A DNA stretch of 64,000 bases, from assembly GCA_035550315.1 (NCBI GenBank), contig DASZPL010000009.1, positions 1 through 64,000 of the forward strand, read 5' to 3'. A program made the position numbers and the translations under genes. Source of the stretch: DASZPL01 sp035550315 (GTDB lineage Bacteria; Actinomycetota; Actinomycetes; JAFAQI01). This document shows positions 1-7,896 of this stretch, one piece after another (the first letter of the stretch is position 1; every line of letters starts with the position of its first letter). A model generated the notes under the pieces. That model was not told the DNA's origin. It made no database searches and was given only the letters and a program-made list of their open reading frames with translations.

Positions 1-561
1 TGGGTGGAGGCCGGTCACCACAAGGACTGGGACGACTGGGCGCTGCCGCAGGTGCAGCAGCTCTACGGCAACGGCCGCGGCTTTGCCGAGCGCTCACACG
101 TGCACACCGCGACCTTCGACCACGTGGGGGCGGCGTACCGCGACGCCGACCCGGTCCCGGTCGAGCTCGCTTTGGACCATGCGTACGACGGGATCGTCGC
201 GGTCTGGCTGGACGGCCCGGAGGGGCTGGACGCGGCCGCCCTGCACGACCGGCTGGTGTCCGACGGCGTGGTCGCCGACCTGCTCGACGGCTCCCAGGTC
301 GAGATCGCGTCGTCGTGGGTGCCGCGGCCGGAGTTCCGCAACTCGCGCGACAGCGCGCCGATGGCGCTGGGGTCGCCGGGCGGCGGCGAGAACCGGCTCT
401 GCCAGCTGTTCTTCGTCGACGGCGACGTGCGCCAGGCGTTGCCCGGTTTCCACTCCTACACCGACCAGGTCGAAGCGGCCGGCCTCGCCGACACCCAGCT
501 GGTGGCGCCGTTCCTGCGCACCCGGGTCGGCACCGATGCGTACGTCGACCAGCTCTGGTGA
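1..561 (+). CDS. Protein of unknown function, 5'-truncated by window edge
   Basis: The reading frame is open to the first base, so the true start is probably outside the window; a GTG lies at position 4. About 186 residues are visible and end in a TGA at 559-561. The sequence is acidic and soluble, with no membrane segment or signal peptide. Paired alpha/beta segments and a conserved-looking end (VAPFLRTRVGTDAYVDQLW) faintly recall small ferredoxin-fold (EthD-like) proteins, but I do not recognise the family. It is on the same strand as the next gene but 127 bases away from it, so probably not in its operon. No function is assigned. Confidence 0.6.
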   Translation, partial: WVEAGHHKDWDDWALPQVQQLYGNGRGFAERSHVHTATFDHVGAAYRDADPVPVELALDHAYDGIVAVWLDGPEGLDAAALHDRLVSDGVVADLLDGSQVEIASSWVPRPEFRNSRDSAPMALGSPGGGENRLCQLFFVDGDVRQALPGFHSYTDQVEAAGLADTQLVAPFLRTRVGTDAYVDQLW

Positions 562-616
562 GCTGGCTTCGCCCGCTGTGGCCAAGGTCACAGCGGAATT
601 TTTGTGGACATTTCAG

Positions 617-677
617 CCTTCGGTGTAAAGATGCGCTTGCGGGAAGCTAGCAGCTTGCTAGCACCCGACACCGAAGG
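617..677 (+). promoter_or_regulatory. Nested inverted repeats in the leader of the cNMP-binding gene
   Basis: The outer arms CCTTCGGTGT (617-626) and ACACCGAAGG (668-677) are exact complements. Inside lies a second perfect inverted repeat, GCTAGCA-gct-TGCTAGC (646-662). The outer right arm overlaps the GAAGGAAG ribosome-binding site of the gene starting at 689. A promoter-like pair TTGTGG (602-607) and TAAAGA (626-631), 18 bases apart, overlaps the left outer arm. The structure could be a repressor site, or RNA pairing that hides the ribosome-binding site. Confidence 0.5.
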
Positions 678-688
678 AAGTGGTGGGC

Positions 689-1105
689 ATGAAGCAGCAC
701 AGCCGGCTCGACGATCTCCGTCAGCTACCGGTCTTTGCCACGTTGCCGCGGCGTTCCCTGCGGCTCGCCAGCCGGATGCTGACGCCGGTGAGCTTCGCCG
801 AGGGCGACGTGCTCTGCGTCGAAGGGCACATCGGCCGCGAGGCCTTCATCATCGTCGAGGGCGAGGTCGAGGTCAGCGCGGGCGCGGATCACATCGCGAC
901 CGTCGGCGCCGGCTCGATCGTGGGCGAGATGGCGTTGCTGGGTGACGGCCGTCGCACCGCCAGCGTCACGGCGTCCGCCCCGGTGCGCGCGCTGGTGATG
1001 AGCCCGCAGGAGTTCGCCGGCATCATGGCGTTGCCGGGCGTCGCCACCACGATCCAGCAACTCGCCTCGGAGCGCGGGTCGGAACTGGTCGCCACCGCCG
1101 CCTAG
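689..1105 (+). CDS. Stand-alone cyclic nucleotide-binding domain protein
   Basis: This 138-residue protein is almost entirely one cyclic-nucleotide-binding (CRP/CAP_ED) beta-roll. The phosphate-binding cassette is intact: GSIVGEMALL with G79-E80, then R89-T90-A91, the residues that normally hold the cyclic phosphate and ribose. There is no helix-turn-helix, membrane segment or catalytic domain, so it is probably a small cNMP sensor acting through a partner rather than a transcription factor. I chose ATG 689 because GAAGGAAG sits 8 bases upstream; a GTG at 680 would overlap that site. It faces the Nudix gene tail to tail, 7 bases apart. Confidence 0.82.
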   Translation: MKQHSRLDDLRQLPVFATLPRRSLRLASRMLTPVSFAEGDVLCVEGHIGREAFIIVEGEVEVSAGADHIATVGAGSIVGEMALLGDGRRTASVTASAPVRALVMSPQEFAGIMALPGVATTIQQLASERGSELVATAA

Positions 1106-1112
1106 GCCGGTC

Positions 1113-1718
1113 TCATCGCCAGGCGAAGACTGGTTGCTCGAGGTGGTCGACGCGCTGCGTCTTGCCGTGCAGGGCTAGCTCGCGGAACTGGTAGATCACC
1201 GCGGCCGTGGGGGCGTGGATCCAGGCGCCGAGCATCGGCAGCCGGATGATCGGCGCGGGCGACTCCGGAATCGTCGCGAACATCGGCGTGACGTCGAGGT
1301 CGGCCTCCCGCGCGATGTGCACGCTGTCGACCTCGGCCGGGTTCGGCCGCATCGCGCCGACGACGTCGCCGGCCCACATCACGACCGGCGTGATCCGGTA
1401 GCCGGATCGGGTCGGGTAGTCGTCGAGCAGCCCGAGCACGTCCGCCGGCTCGACGACGAGACCGAGCTCCTCGTGCAGCTCCCGCAGCGCGGCCGCCTCA
1501 ATGCTCTCCTCGCCGTCGACCCGCCCGCCCGGCAGCGCCCACTGCCCGGCGTGCGCCCGCAGCTTGGCGGCGCGCCGCGTCACCAAGATGCCGGGACCAG
1601 CGGGGTCTTCGACCACGGCGACGGCGACGGCCGCTGCCCGCCTGCCATCGAGCGGGTGGGTACGCCGCTCGAAGCTCGCCATCCGCTCGGCGAGCACCGC
1701 GCGGTCGAGACCCGTCAT
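1113..1718 (-). CDS. Nudix hydrolase (CoA diphosphatase-like)
   Basis: This 201-residue protein has a complete Nudix box at residues 65-87 (G-x5-E-x7-RE-L-x-EE-x-G-L), the Mg-binding loop of nucleoside-diphosphate-X hydrolases. The segment just before it, VTRRAAKLRAHAGQWALPGG, resembles the upstream motif of the CoA/NADH diphosphatase subgroup, so CoA derivatives are plausible substrates. Its start overlaps the stop of the upstream LLM gene by 4 bases (ATGA), which indicates translational coupling. A CoA-recycling role would suit the acyl-CoA catabolism seen elsewhere in the window, but substrate specificity is inference. Confidence 0.85.
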   Translation of the reverse strand: MTGLDRAVLAERMASFERRTHPLDGRRAAAVAVAVVEDPAGPGILVTRRAAKLRAHAGQWALPGGRVDGEESIEAAALRELHEELGLVVEPADVLGLLDDYPTRSGYRITPVVMWAGDVVGAMRPNPAEVDSVHIAREADLDVTPMFATIPESPAPIIRLPMLGAWIHAPTAAVIYQFRELALHGKTQRVDHLEQPVFAWR

Positions 1719-2620
1719 CGCAACAGCGGCAGCACGTCGGCGCCGAACCCCTCAACCTGTTCGACCAGTTCGTCGGCGGTGCGGCTGGGGAACCGCACCT
1801 GCAGGTGGTTGACGCCCAACGCCGCCCAGTCGCGCAGCGCGTCGGCAAGCACCTCCGGCTTGCCGGTCGTCGCCGGCCGGTTGATGTCCCACGTGGGAGT
1901 GCCGACGTACAGCCACTCGCTGATCGCACCGATGTCACCGGTGTCGTCACCTCGCTCCGAGCGGTAGAGCTCGATCAACGGCGGCATCTGCTCGAGCGGA
2001 GTGCCCTGCGGCAGCCACCCGTCGGCGAGCTTCGCGGCGCGGCGGACCGCGGCGCGGGCGGAGCCGCCGACCCAGATCGGCGGCCGGGGCTGCTGGGTCG
2101 CCCGCGGCTCGATCGCCATGTCTCCCACGGCACCGTCACGCAGTGCCACATCCAGCTGTTCGATGGCGCGGTCGAGTTCCGGCCCCCGCGCGCTGAAGTC
2201 CACGCCGAGGGCGGCGAACTCCTGCTCGACGTGACCGGCGCCGACGCCGACGATGGCGCGGCCGCCCGAGAGCGCGTCGAGAGTTGCGAACGACTTGGCC
2301 GACACGATCGGGTGGCGGTAGTTCAGGTTGAACACGCTCGAGAGCAGCCGGGTGGCGCTGGTCTGACCGGCCAGCCACGACAGCGTCGAGATGGTGTCGT
2401 ACCAGATCGCACCCATCCGGGGCACCAGCTCGGACGGGATCGCCACGTGGTCGCAGACGGCGACGTAGAAGAAGCCGGAACGGTCGGCCGCTTGCGCGAC
2501 CGCCAACATCTCGGCGGGGCCGGCGGTCAGCTCCCACGGCTCGACGAAGTAGTTGCTCTGCGCCTGCACCGGCAGCTGGATGCCGACCACGACTTCGCCG
2601 GCGGGCACGATCGGGGCCAT
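1715..2620 (-). CDS. LLM-class (F420-dependent) oxidoreductase
   Basis: A 301-residue luciferase-like TIM-barrel flavin/F420 enzyme. Family marks include the VGIQLP opening strand, GFFYVAVCDHVAIP, the DALSGGRAIVGVGAGH loop that binds the cofactor phosphate, and WVGGSARAAVRRAAKLADGWLP near the C-terminus. Such actinobacterial proteins usually transfer hydride from reduced F420; the substrate is unknown. It is transcribed away from the DUF35/thiolase pair, and a TCTGAC...GTCAGA palindrome lies 31 bases upstream of its ATG, so both sides of the divergon may share a regulator. The Nudix gene follows with ATGA overlap. Confidence 0.85.
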   Translation of the reverse strand: MAPIVPAGEVVVGIQLPVQAQSNYFVEPWELTAGPAEMLAVAQAADRSGFFYVAVCDHVAIPSELVPRMGAIWYDTISTLSWLAGQTSATRLLSSVFNLNYRHPIVSAKSFATLDALSGGRAIVGVGAGHVEQEFAALGVDFSARGPELDRAIEQLDVALRDGAVGDMAIEPRATQQPRPPIWVGGSARAAVRRAAKLADGWLPQGTPLEQMPPLIELYRSERGDDTGDIGAISEWLYVGTPTWDINRPATTGKPEVLADALRDWAALGVNHLQVRFPSRTADELVEQVEGFGADVLPLLR

Positions 2621-2651
2621 CGTCGGAGTCTAAGTGAGGCCGGCACGCTAA

Positions 2652-2668
2652 TCTGACGGCGTGTCAGA
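2652..2668. promoter_or_regulatory. TCTGAC/GTCAGA operator-like palindrome, site 1
   Basis: TCTGAC-ggcgt-GTCAGA, preceded by AA, lies in the gap between the divergent LLM gene and the DUF35 gene. The GTG start of the DUF35 gene (2661-2663) is inside the palindrome, so a bound repressor would cover transcription and translation initiation. It has the same sequence and length as the sites at 14563, 19807 and 59854. The regulator is unknown. Confidence 0.7.
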
Positions 2669-3110
2669 AACGCCCGCGACGCTGAACCGGGTGCCGGCGA
2701 TCGAGGACTGGTTCACCACCGACGACGAGCCGGTGTTGCTCGGCAACCGGTGCACCACCTGCGGCACCGTCTTCTTCCCGAAGACCTCGTTCTTCTGCCG
2801 CAACCCCGATTGCGACGGCGCGGAGTTCGAGGAGGCGCGGCTGTCGCGCCGCGGCCGGGTCTGGTCCTACACCGACGCGCAGTATCAGCCACCGCCGCCG
2901 TACATCGCGCGCAGCGATCCCTACCAGCCGTTCGCGTTGGCTGCGGTCGAGCTGGAGGCTGAGCAGATGGTCGTACTCGGTCAGGTCGCCGACGGGTTCG
3001 GCGTCGCGGATCTCTCGGTCGGGCAGCCGGTCGAGCTGGTCGTCGAGCCGCTGTACTCCGACGAGGAACACGAGTACGTCGTCTACCGCTGGAAGCCGGT
3101 GTCGTCGTGA
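2661..3110 (+). CDS. DUF35 OB-fold protein with zinc ribbon (thiolase partner)
   Basis: A 149-residue DUF35/OB-fold protein. The rubredoxin-like zinc ribbon is seen near residues 31-50 as CTTCGTVFFPKTSFFC with a further Cys in RNPDC, followed by the OB-fold (RRGRVWSYTDAQYQ...). DUF35 proteins bind and complete SCP-x/Ltp thiolase-like enzymes, as ChsH2 does for the Ltp2 aldolase. The next gene is such a thiolase and overlaps by 4 bases (GTGA), which fits an obligate complex. The GTG start lies inside an operator-like palindrome, so the message may have little or no leader. Confidence 0.85.
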   Translation: MSETPATLNRVPAIEDWFTTDDEPVLLGNRCTTCGTVFFPKTSFFCRNPDCDGAEFEEARLSRRGRVWSYTDAQYQPPPPYIARSDPYQPFALAAVELEAEQMVVLGQVADGFGVADLSVGQPVELVVEPLYSDEEHEYVVYRWKPVSS

Positions 3111-4294
3111 GCGATGTGGTGGTCGCCGGGGTCGGGATGCACCCCTGGGGCAAGTGGGGCCGGAACTTCGTCGAGTACGGCGTCGTCGCCGCCCGCGCCG
3201 CGTTGGCCGACGCCGGCGTCGCGTGGCGCGACGTGCAGTTCGTGTCCGGCGCCGACACGATGCGCAACGGTTACCCCGGCTACGTCTCCGGCGCCACGTT
3301 CGCGCAGGCGCTCGGCTGGACCGGCGCCCGCGTCGCGTCGTCGTACGCCGCCTGTGCCTCCGGGGCGACCGCGCTCGAGGTCGCGCGTGCGGAGATCCGC
3401 TCGGGTCGGTGCGAGGTCGCACTGGTCGTGGGCGCCGACACCACGCCGAAGGGTTTCCTCGCACCGAACGCCGGCGACCGGCCCGACGATCCCGACTGGC
3501 TGCGGTTCCGGCTGCTGGGCGCGACCAACCCGACGTACTTCGCGCTGTATGCGCGTCGCCGGATGGCGTTGTACGGCGCCACCGAACATGACTTTGCGGC
3601 GGTCCGCGCGAAGAACGCGCGGCATGGCCTGGACAACCCGAACGCCCGCTATCGCAAAGACTTCAGCGTCGAGGACGTGCTGGCGTCCGCGATGGTCGCG
3701 GACCCGTTGCGGCTGCTCGAGATCTGCGCGACCAGTGATGGCGGCGCGGCGGTCGTGCTGACCTCCGCCGAGTGGGCGAAGCGGCACGGCGTTGCCAGGC
3801 CGGTCGGCGTGCGTGCGATCTCGACGGTGACGCCGGCGTTCCCCGAGTCGGTGATCGAGATGCCCAACTTCAGCACCGACTCCGGCGTGGCCGTCACCGA
3901 CGCGGTCGTGCCGTTCAAGGACGCGATCGCAGCGGCGGCGTACGAAGAAGCCGGTTTGGGTCCCGATGACCTGTCGCTCGCCGAGGTCTACGACCTGTCG
4001 AGTGCGCTCGAGCTGGACTGGTACGAGCACATCGGGCTGTGCAAGCGCGGCGAGGCCGAACGGCTGCTGCACGACGGCGACACCACGATCGGCGGCCGGA
4101 TTCCGGTCAACCCGTCGGGCGGTTTGGCGTGCTTCGGCGAAGCCGTCCCGGCGCAGGCGCTGGCGCAGGTATGCGAGGTCACGTGGCAGCTGCGCGGTCA
4201 GGCCGGCGCCCGCCAGGTCGACGGCGCGCGCGTGGGGTTGACCGCCAACCAGGGACTGTTCGGCCACGGCTCGTCCGTGCTGCTGTCCGTCTGA
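3107..4294 (+). CDS. SCP-x/Ltp-type thiolase-like enzyme
   Basis: A 395-residue thiolase-superfamily lipid-transfer protein. The nucleophile region SSYAACASGATALE keeps a cysteine. The C-terminal half carries GGRIPVNPSGGLACFGEAVPA and GLTANQGLFGHGSSV, the usual glycine-rich loops of this family. These enzymes act on acyl-CoA thioesters, as thiolases or, with a DUF35 partner, as retro-aldolases on branched side chains. The preceding DUF35 gene overlaps the GTG start, so the two proteins probably form one complex. It differs from the ltp3/ltp4 genes at 48-50 kb, so it may serve another substrate. Confidence 0.85.
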   Translation: MSDVVVAGVGMHPWGKWGRNFVEYGVVAARAALADAGVAWRDVQFVSGADTMRNGYPGYVSGATFAQALGWTGARVASSYAACASGATALEVARAEIRSGRCEVALVVGADTTPKGFLAPNAGDRPDDPDWLRFRLLGATNPTYFALYARRRMALYGATEHDFAAVRAKNARHGLDNPNARYRKDFSVEDVLASAMVADPLRLLEICATSDGGAAVVLTSAEWAKRHGVARPVGVRAISTVTPAFPESVIEMPNFSTDSGVAVTDAVVPFKDAIAAAAYEEAGLGPDDLSLAEVYDLSSALELDWYEHIGLCKRGEAERLLHDGDTTIGGRIPVNPSGGLACFGEAVPAQALAQVCEVTWQLRGQAGARQVDGARVGLTANQGLFGHGSSVLLSV

Positions 4295-4319
4295 TCAGCC
4301 TGCCGTCGCTCTCAGCCGC

Positions 4320-4385
4320 GATCATGGCGTTAGTGACGCACTAACGCCATGATCGGCGCCGAAACCGGTCACTAACGCCATGATC
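4320..4385. repeat. Palindromic repeat, copy 1 (three-arm element)
   Basis: GATCATGGCGTTAGTG (4320-4335) is followed after ACG by its exact complement CACTAACGCCATGATC (4339-4354), and the complement recurs at 4370-4385 after GGCGCCGAAACCGGT. The element lies just after the thiolase-like gene and can form a 16-bp hairpin or an alternative one using the third arm. An almost identical copy is at 4871-4936. Confidence 0.9.
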
Positions 4386-4452
4386 GGCGGGGGTAAGGGG
4401 CAGTGGCGGACGGACACTGGGCTTCGTCATAGCGATCGACCGGAGGTGCCAG

Positions 4453-4866
4453 ATGTACGCGTGGCTCGTCGGCAAAGCGGTGCGGTTTCTCTACCGGCAG
4501 GTGGTGACCGGGCGAGCGCGCCTGGCAACCGCACTCGCCACCGATGACGTTGAGTTCATTTTTCCGGGGGAGAACAGCTTCGCCGGTCGCTACCGCGGCA
4601 AGCCGGAGCTGCGGGCGTGGATCCGCCGGTTCAGCTCGCTGCATCCGCAGTTCGACATCCACGATGTCGTCGTCAGCGGACCGCCGTGGAACATGCGAGT
4701 CGCGCTACGGTTCACCGACTCGATCGGCGATGACTACCGCAACGAGGGCATGGAGTACGTCCGGTTGCGTTGGGGCCGGTTGACGGACGTCCAGGTCTTC
4801 CTGAACACGGAGACGATCCACGCCTGGGAGCAGCGCCACCCCGAGATTGCCGCGCGCGCCAGTTAG
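4453..4866 (+). CDS. NTF2/SnoaL-like domain protein
   Basis: A 137-residue protein with an NTF2-like (SnoaL) fold pattern: an N-terminal helix pair, DDVEFIFPGENSFAGRYRGKPELRAWIRRF, then strands ending in RWGRLTDVQVFLNTETIHAWEQ. Members bind small hydrophobic ligands as isomerases, hydratases or lyases, and many have no known activity. The ATG has a good ribosome-binding site (GGAGG, 6 bases upstream). The gene stands alone between two copies of a 70-bp palindromic repeat, an arrangement that resembles a cassette. Its substrate cannot be told from the sequence. Confidence 0.8.
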   Translation: MYAWLVGKAVRFLYRQVVTGRARLATALATDDVEFIFPGENSFAGRYRGKPELRAWIRRFSSLHPQFDIHDVVVSGPPWNMRVALRFTDSIGDDYRNEGMEYVRLRWGRLTDVQVFLNTETIHAWEQRHPEIAARAS

Positions 4867-4870
4867 CCGT

Positions 4871-4936
4871 GATCATGGCGTTAGTGACGCACCAACGCCA
4901 TGATCGGTGCCGAAACCGGTCACTAACGCCATGATC
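4871..4936. repeat. Palindromic repeat, copy 2 (three-arm element)
   Basis: GATCATGGCGTTAGTG (4871-4886), CACCAACGCCATGATC (4890-4905, one mismatch) and CACTAACGCCATGATC (4921-4936) repeat the arms, order and spacing of copy 1, including the GCCGAAACCGGT linker. It starts 4 bases after the stop of the NTF2-like gene and precedes the convergent cyclase gene, where it could act as a two-way terminator. Confidence 0.9.
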
Positions 4937-4967
4937 GCCGGGAAACGTGGGGAGCGGGGGCGGGCGG

Positions 4968-5912
4968 TTATTTGATGGCGACGGGTACGACGGGGGCGCC
5001 GGCGCCGCCGACGAACGGTTCCGGCGTCGCCGAGAGCAGGAACGCGTAGCGGCCGTCGTCGGCGCAGTCGGCCGCCAGCGCCTCCAGGTCGAAGTTCTGC
5101 CCTTGCAGCAGGCCCATCTCGACGATGTGCAGCATGTGCACCGGCAGCAGCAGGCCGTCGACCTCGCCCGGGAACACCTCGAACGACAGGTTGTCGGTCG
5201 CGACGGCGGCGACCTCGCGGTCGTGGAACCAACGCACCGTCTGCAGTGACGGCCCTGCCGTCGAGATGCAGTAGCCGACCTTGTCGCCCGCATGCAACAG
5301 CTGCATCTGGCCGGTGCGCAGCAGCACGATGTCACCCGACCCGACCCGCACGCCGGCGTGCTGCTCGGCGCGCTCCAGGTCCGCTGGGGTCAGCGGGTAG
5401 CCGCCGTCGAGCCGCTCGACCCCGGCTGCCGCCGGCAGATCCAGCAGCACGCCCCGGCCGACGACCGGACCGATCGTCCCCGCGCCGAGCCGGCTGGCGC
5501 CGATCGCGTCGACGGCGTCGGGGGGCACGCCGTTGTACATCCGGTCGTCGTAGCTGACGTGCGCGAGCGCGTCCCAGTGGGTCGCCGCCTGCAGGCCCAT
5601 CGTCACGGCGTCGTCGTTGAACCGCACAACCGGACCGACCCGGTCGGCTTGGTCGCCGGGCGGTCCCATCGGTTCGTGTACGGCGATCATCGTGCGCTCG
5701 GGGTTGGTCCGCCCCGGGACGAAGCCGAGCTGCGGCCCGTCCGCCGAGAGCGGGATCGCGAGCGGCAGCCGTTTGCCGTCGCGGACCAGCGCGGCCGCCG
5801 CGCGCACCGACTCCTCGGTGATGAAGTTGAGCGTGCCGCGCTGGTCGTCGGCGCCCCAGCGGCCCCAGTTGTTGACGGCGCGCGCGAACTCGGCGAAGTC
5901 GGCGGTGGTCAA
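4968..5912 (-). CDS. Cyclase-family (kynurenine formamidase-like) hydrolase
   Basis: About 314 residues of the metal-dependent cyclase/formamidase family. NWGRWGADDQRGTLNFIT near the N-terminus and QAATHWDALAHVSY (the family's metal-binding histidine/aspartate motif) are diagnostic. Later motifs include GDIVLLRTGQ and VATDNLSFEVFPG. Such proteins hydrolyse amide or lactone bonds, and actinobacterial members often occur in catabolic clusters. The start is uncertain: a TTG at 5912 is the only reasonable one in frame after the upstream gene ends at 5924, and reading further upstream would run through the preceding gene in another frame. Coupled translation with that gene is likely. Confidence 0.78.
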   Translation of the reverse strand: MTTADFAEFARAVNNWGRWGADDQRGTLNFITEESVRAAAALVRDGKRLPLAIPLSADGPQLGFVPGRTNPERTMIAVHEPMGPPGDQADRVGPVVRFNDDAVTMGLQAATHWDALAHVSYDDRMYNGVPPDAVDAIGASRLGAGTIGPVVGRGVLLDLPAAAGVERLDGGYPLTPADLERAEQHAGVRVGSGDIVLLRTGQMQLLHAGDKVGYCISTAGPSLQTVRWFHDREVAAVATDNLSFEVFPGEVDGLLLPVHMLHIVEMGLLQGQNFDLEALAADCADDGRYAFLLSATPEPFVGGAGAPVVPVAIK

Positions 5913-5923
5913 GCCCGTGACAG

Positions 5924-6508
5924 TCAGTCGAGCGGTGTGCAGATCCGGCACGGGCGGAGATTGGTCTTCTCGACATCGACCCGCTTGAGGTCGTCGCGGC
6001 CGGCGACCGCCGGGCAGTCGCGCCGGTGGAAGATCGACCCGCTCGCGGTCGCCACGAACGTCCGGTTCGCCGTCCGGGCCGCCTCGACGACGCCGGCGGC
6101 ACCACCGGGCGCGCCGGCACCGCCGGCGAGCAGCGACTCCAGCCGGTTCAGCGCCGCCGTCAGCTGCGCGGTCTGCTGCCGTGACTCGCGCACCCGGACG
6201 GTCTGCCAATACGAGAAGTAGACGAACCCGCCGCCGAACACCAGCGCGAGACCGAGGATGCCGCCGGAGATCAGGTAGTCGTTCTGCTCGAACGGTAGCG
6301 GCGTACGAGACGCGCCCGCCCAGCCGAGCAGGATCAGCGCCACGCCGAGCGGCATCAGTAGCCCGCCAACGATCAGCATCAGCCGGTCGAGTTGCCCGGC
6401 ACCGGCGCGGGTGCGCAGCGTGCGCACCTGGCTCGACAACCGCGCCACGCGCTCCCGCGCCGTACCGCTCGAACGAGTGGCACCGGCCACTTCCGTCGAT
6501 GTGCTCAC
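5924..6508 (-). CDS. Membrane protein with C-terminal Cys/His metal-binding motif
   Basis: A 194-residue protein with a basic, coiled-coil-prone N-terminus, two hydrophobic segments (LMLIVGGLLMPLGVALILLGW and ISGGILGLALVFGGGFVYFSY), a glutamine-rich helical stretch, and a short C-terminal domain: IFHRRDCPAVAGRD...NLRPCRICTP. The H-x3-C plus C-x2-C pattern resembles the small Ada-like zinc-binding module, so zinc binding is likely though the role is unknown. The GTG start (6508) overlaps the stop of the upstream surface protein (GTGA), placing it in the Liv transporter transcript. Confidence 0.65.
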   Translation of the reverse strand: MSTSTEVAGATRSSGTARERVARLSSQVRTLRTRAGAGQLDRLMLIVGGLLMPLGVALILLGWAGASRTPLPFEQNDYLISGGILGLALVFGGGFVYFSYWQTVRVRESRQQTAQLTAALNRLESLLAGGAGAPGGAAGVVEAARTANRTFVATASGSIFHRRDCPAVAGRDDLKRVDVEKTNLRPCRICTPLD

Positions 6509-7896
6509 TTGTCCTCCTCGAGCGTGCACACGGCGCCGGCGCCGGCACCCATGACTCCGCCGGGCAGCAGGTTGAGCACCGCCGCGACGAGCGCACATCC
6601 GATCAGCGCCAGGATCACCCAGGCGACCGGTACGGCGGTCGGCAGATGCGTCGACTTCTGGGCGAGCACCGGCGCCGTGCCGCTGTTGGGCGGGCCGCTG
6701 GTCGCGCCCGTGCCGGGCGCGTTGCCTGGCATGTTGACCGCTGGGATGTTGCCGCCGCCCCCCGTGCTGGACGGCGTGCCGCCGCCGGTCTGCGCAGGTG
6801 GTGGTGGCGGCGTCGTGATTGGCGTGTTCGGACCGGTGAAGGCGTGGGTCGCGGACGCGTCTGCGGTCACCCCGCCCAGCACGAGCAGCTTGCCGGTGTC
6901 GTTGAGCCCCGACTTGATGCCGGCCTTGTTGATCCGCACCTCGAGGCCAGACGCTTGCACGGAAGCCGTGTGGCCGTGCACGTGCTTGGTGACCTGCGGC
7001 AGCGAAATCGACAGGCCGAGCTGCGCGAGCGTCTTGTTGACCAGGTTGCTCAGCGTGTTGAGTAGTGACTTCGGCAGGAGCGAGGTCGCCAGGTGGATGC
7101 CCTTGTCGTCGATGCTCACCGGTACGCCGGCGACCTTGACGCCGGCGAGTGTGGTGTGTCCGGTGCCGTGCGCGGTGGCGCCGTCACTGGTTGCGTGCGC
7201 CACCGATGTGATCGCGTCGATGGTGAGCGCGGTGCCGCCGATCGAGAAGTTGTGGATCGTGCTGCTTGCGTCCACGGTGAGCGTCTTGGGACCGGTGATC
7301 TTGATGTCGGTCGACGCCTCGGTCTTCCCGAGCGCCGGCCCGAGCACGGGAATCCCGGCCCCGCCTAGCGATGACACGGCCGAGACGTGGGTCGGGAGCG
7401 CGGTCGCCGTCATCTCCAGGCCGGGCTGGCTGAGGTTGTCCGTGGCGTCGCCGGTGCCGGTCTGCGCGGATGCCTTGAACGGGTCGTTGAGCAGGTTGGC
7501 GATGTTCTGCGGGATCTGGTTGAGGCCGAGCAGGCTGAGGATGTCGCCGGCGTGGCCGCCGGTGTCGCCCGGCCAGAAGATCGAGGTGAGTGAGGCGCCG
7601 ACGCCGCCGGACTGCAGCGTCGACTGCGCAAACGGCAGCTCGGCCTCGGCGTCCTCGCCTTGGTGGGAGTAGAACGGGATCCGCAGCGCGGTGGCGTTCG
7701 CATCGGCCGTCACTGAGCCGAGCCCGGACCCGACGTCGGCGCTGCCGGCCGCCTTTGCTGCGGTGCGCTGTGACGCACTCGCGGAGGCGTGGCCGTTGAC
7801 GACAGCGGTGGCGACCGGCCCAATGGCGACGACGGCAACCATCCCGGTGCCGATCGTGATCCGGCGCAGTGCAGAGCGACGGCCCGGCCGCGTCAT
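6505..7896 (-). CDS. Secreted, C-terminally anchored protein linked to Liv transporter
   Basis: A 463-residue protein with an N-terminal signal sequence (IGTGMVAVVAIGPVATAVVNG then an ASASAS cleavage region), a beta-rich domain of about 300 residues, a Pro/Thr/Gly linker (PPPPPAQTGGG) and a C-terminal hydrophobic anchor (VAWVILALIGCALVAAVLNLL). It should sit outside the cell, tethered to the membrane. I know no named family. Its central part (LLPKSLLNTLSNLVNKTLAQLG...LGGVTADASAT) resembles that of the protein at 24041, which is also beside a Liv transporter. Its ATG overlaps the stop of livF (ATGA). Confidence 0.75.
   Translation of the reverse strand: MTRPGRRSALRRITIGTGMVAVVAIGPVATAVVNGHASASASQRTAAKAAGSADVGSGLGSVTADANATALRIPFYSHQGEDAEAELPFAQSTLQSGGVGASLTSIFWPGDTGGHAGDILSLLGLNQIPQNIANLLNDPFKASAQTGTGDATDNLSQPGLEMTATALPTHVSAVSSLGGAGIPVLGPALGKTEASTDIKITGPKTLTVDASSTIHNFSIGGTALTIDAITSVAHATSDGATAHGTGHTTLAGVKVAGVPVSIDDKGIHLATSLLPKSLLNTLSNLVNKTLAQLGLSISLPQVTKHVHGHTASVQASGLEVRINKAGIKSGLNDTGKLLVLGGVTADASATHAFTGPNTPITTPPPPPAQTGGGTPSSTGGGGNIPAVNMPGNAPGTGATSGPPNSGTAPVLAQKSTHLPTAVPVAWVILALIGCALVAAVLNLLPGGVMGAGAGAVCTLEEDK

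Noticed and set aside
4968..6596. One 542-residue fused protein reading through the cyclase gene and upstream
   Set aside because: The upstream part runs in another frame over the membrane protein gene at 5924-6508 and is arginine-rich, as expected of a shadow frame.
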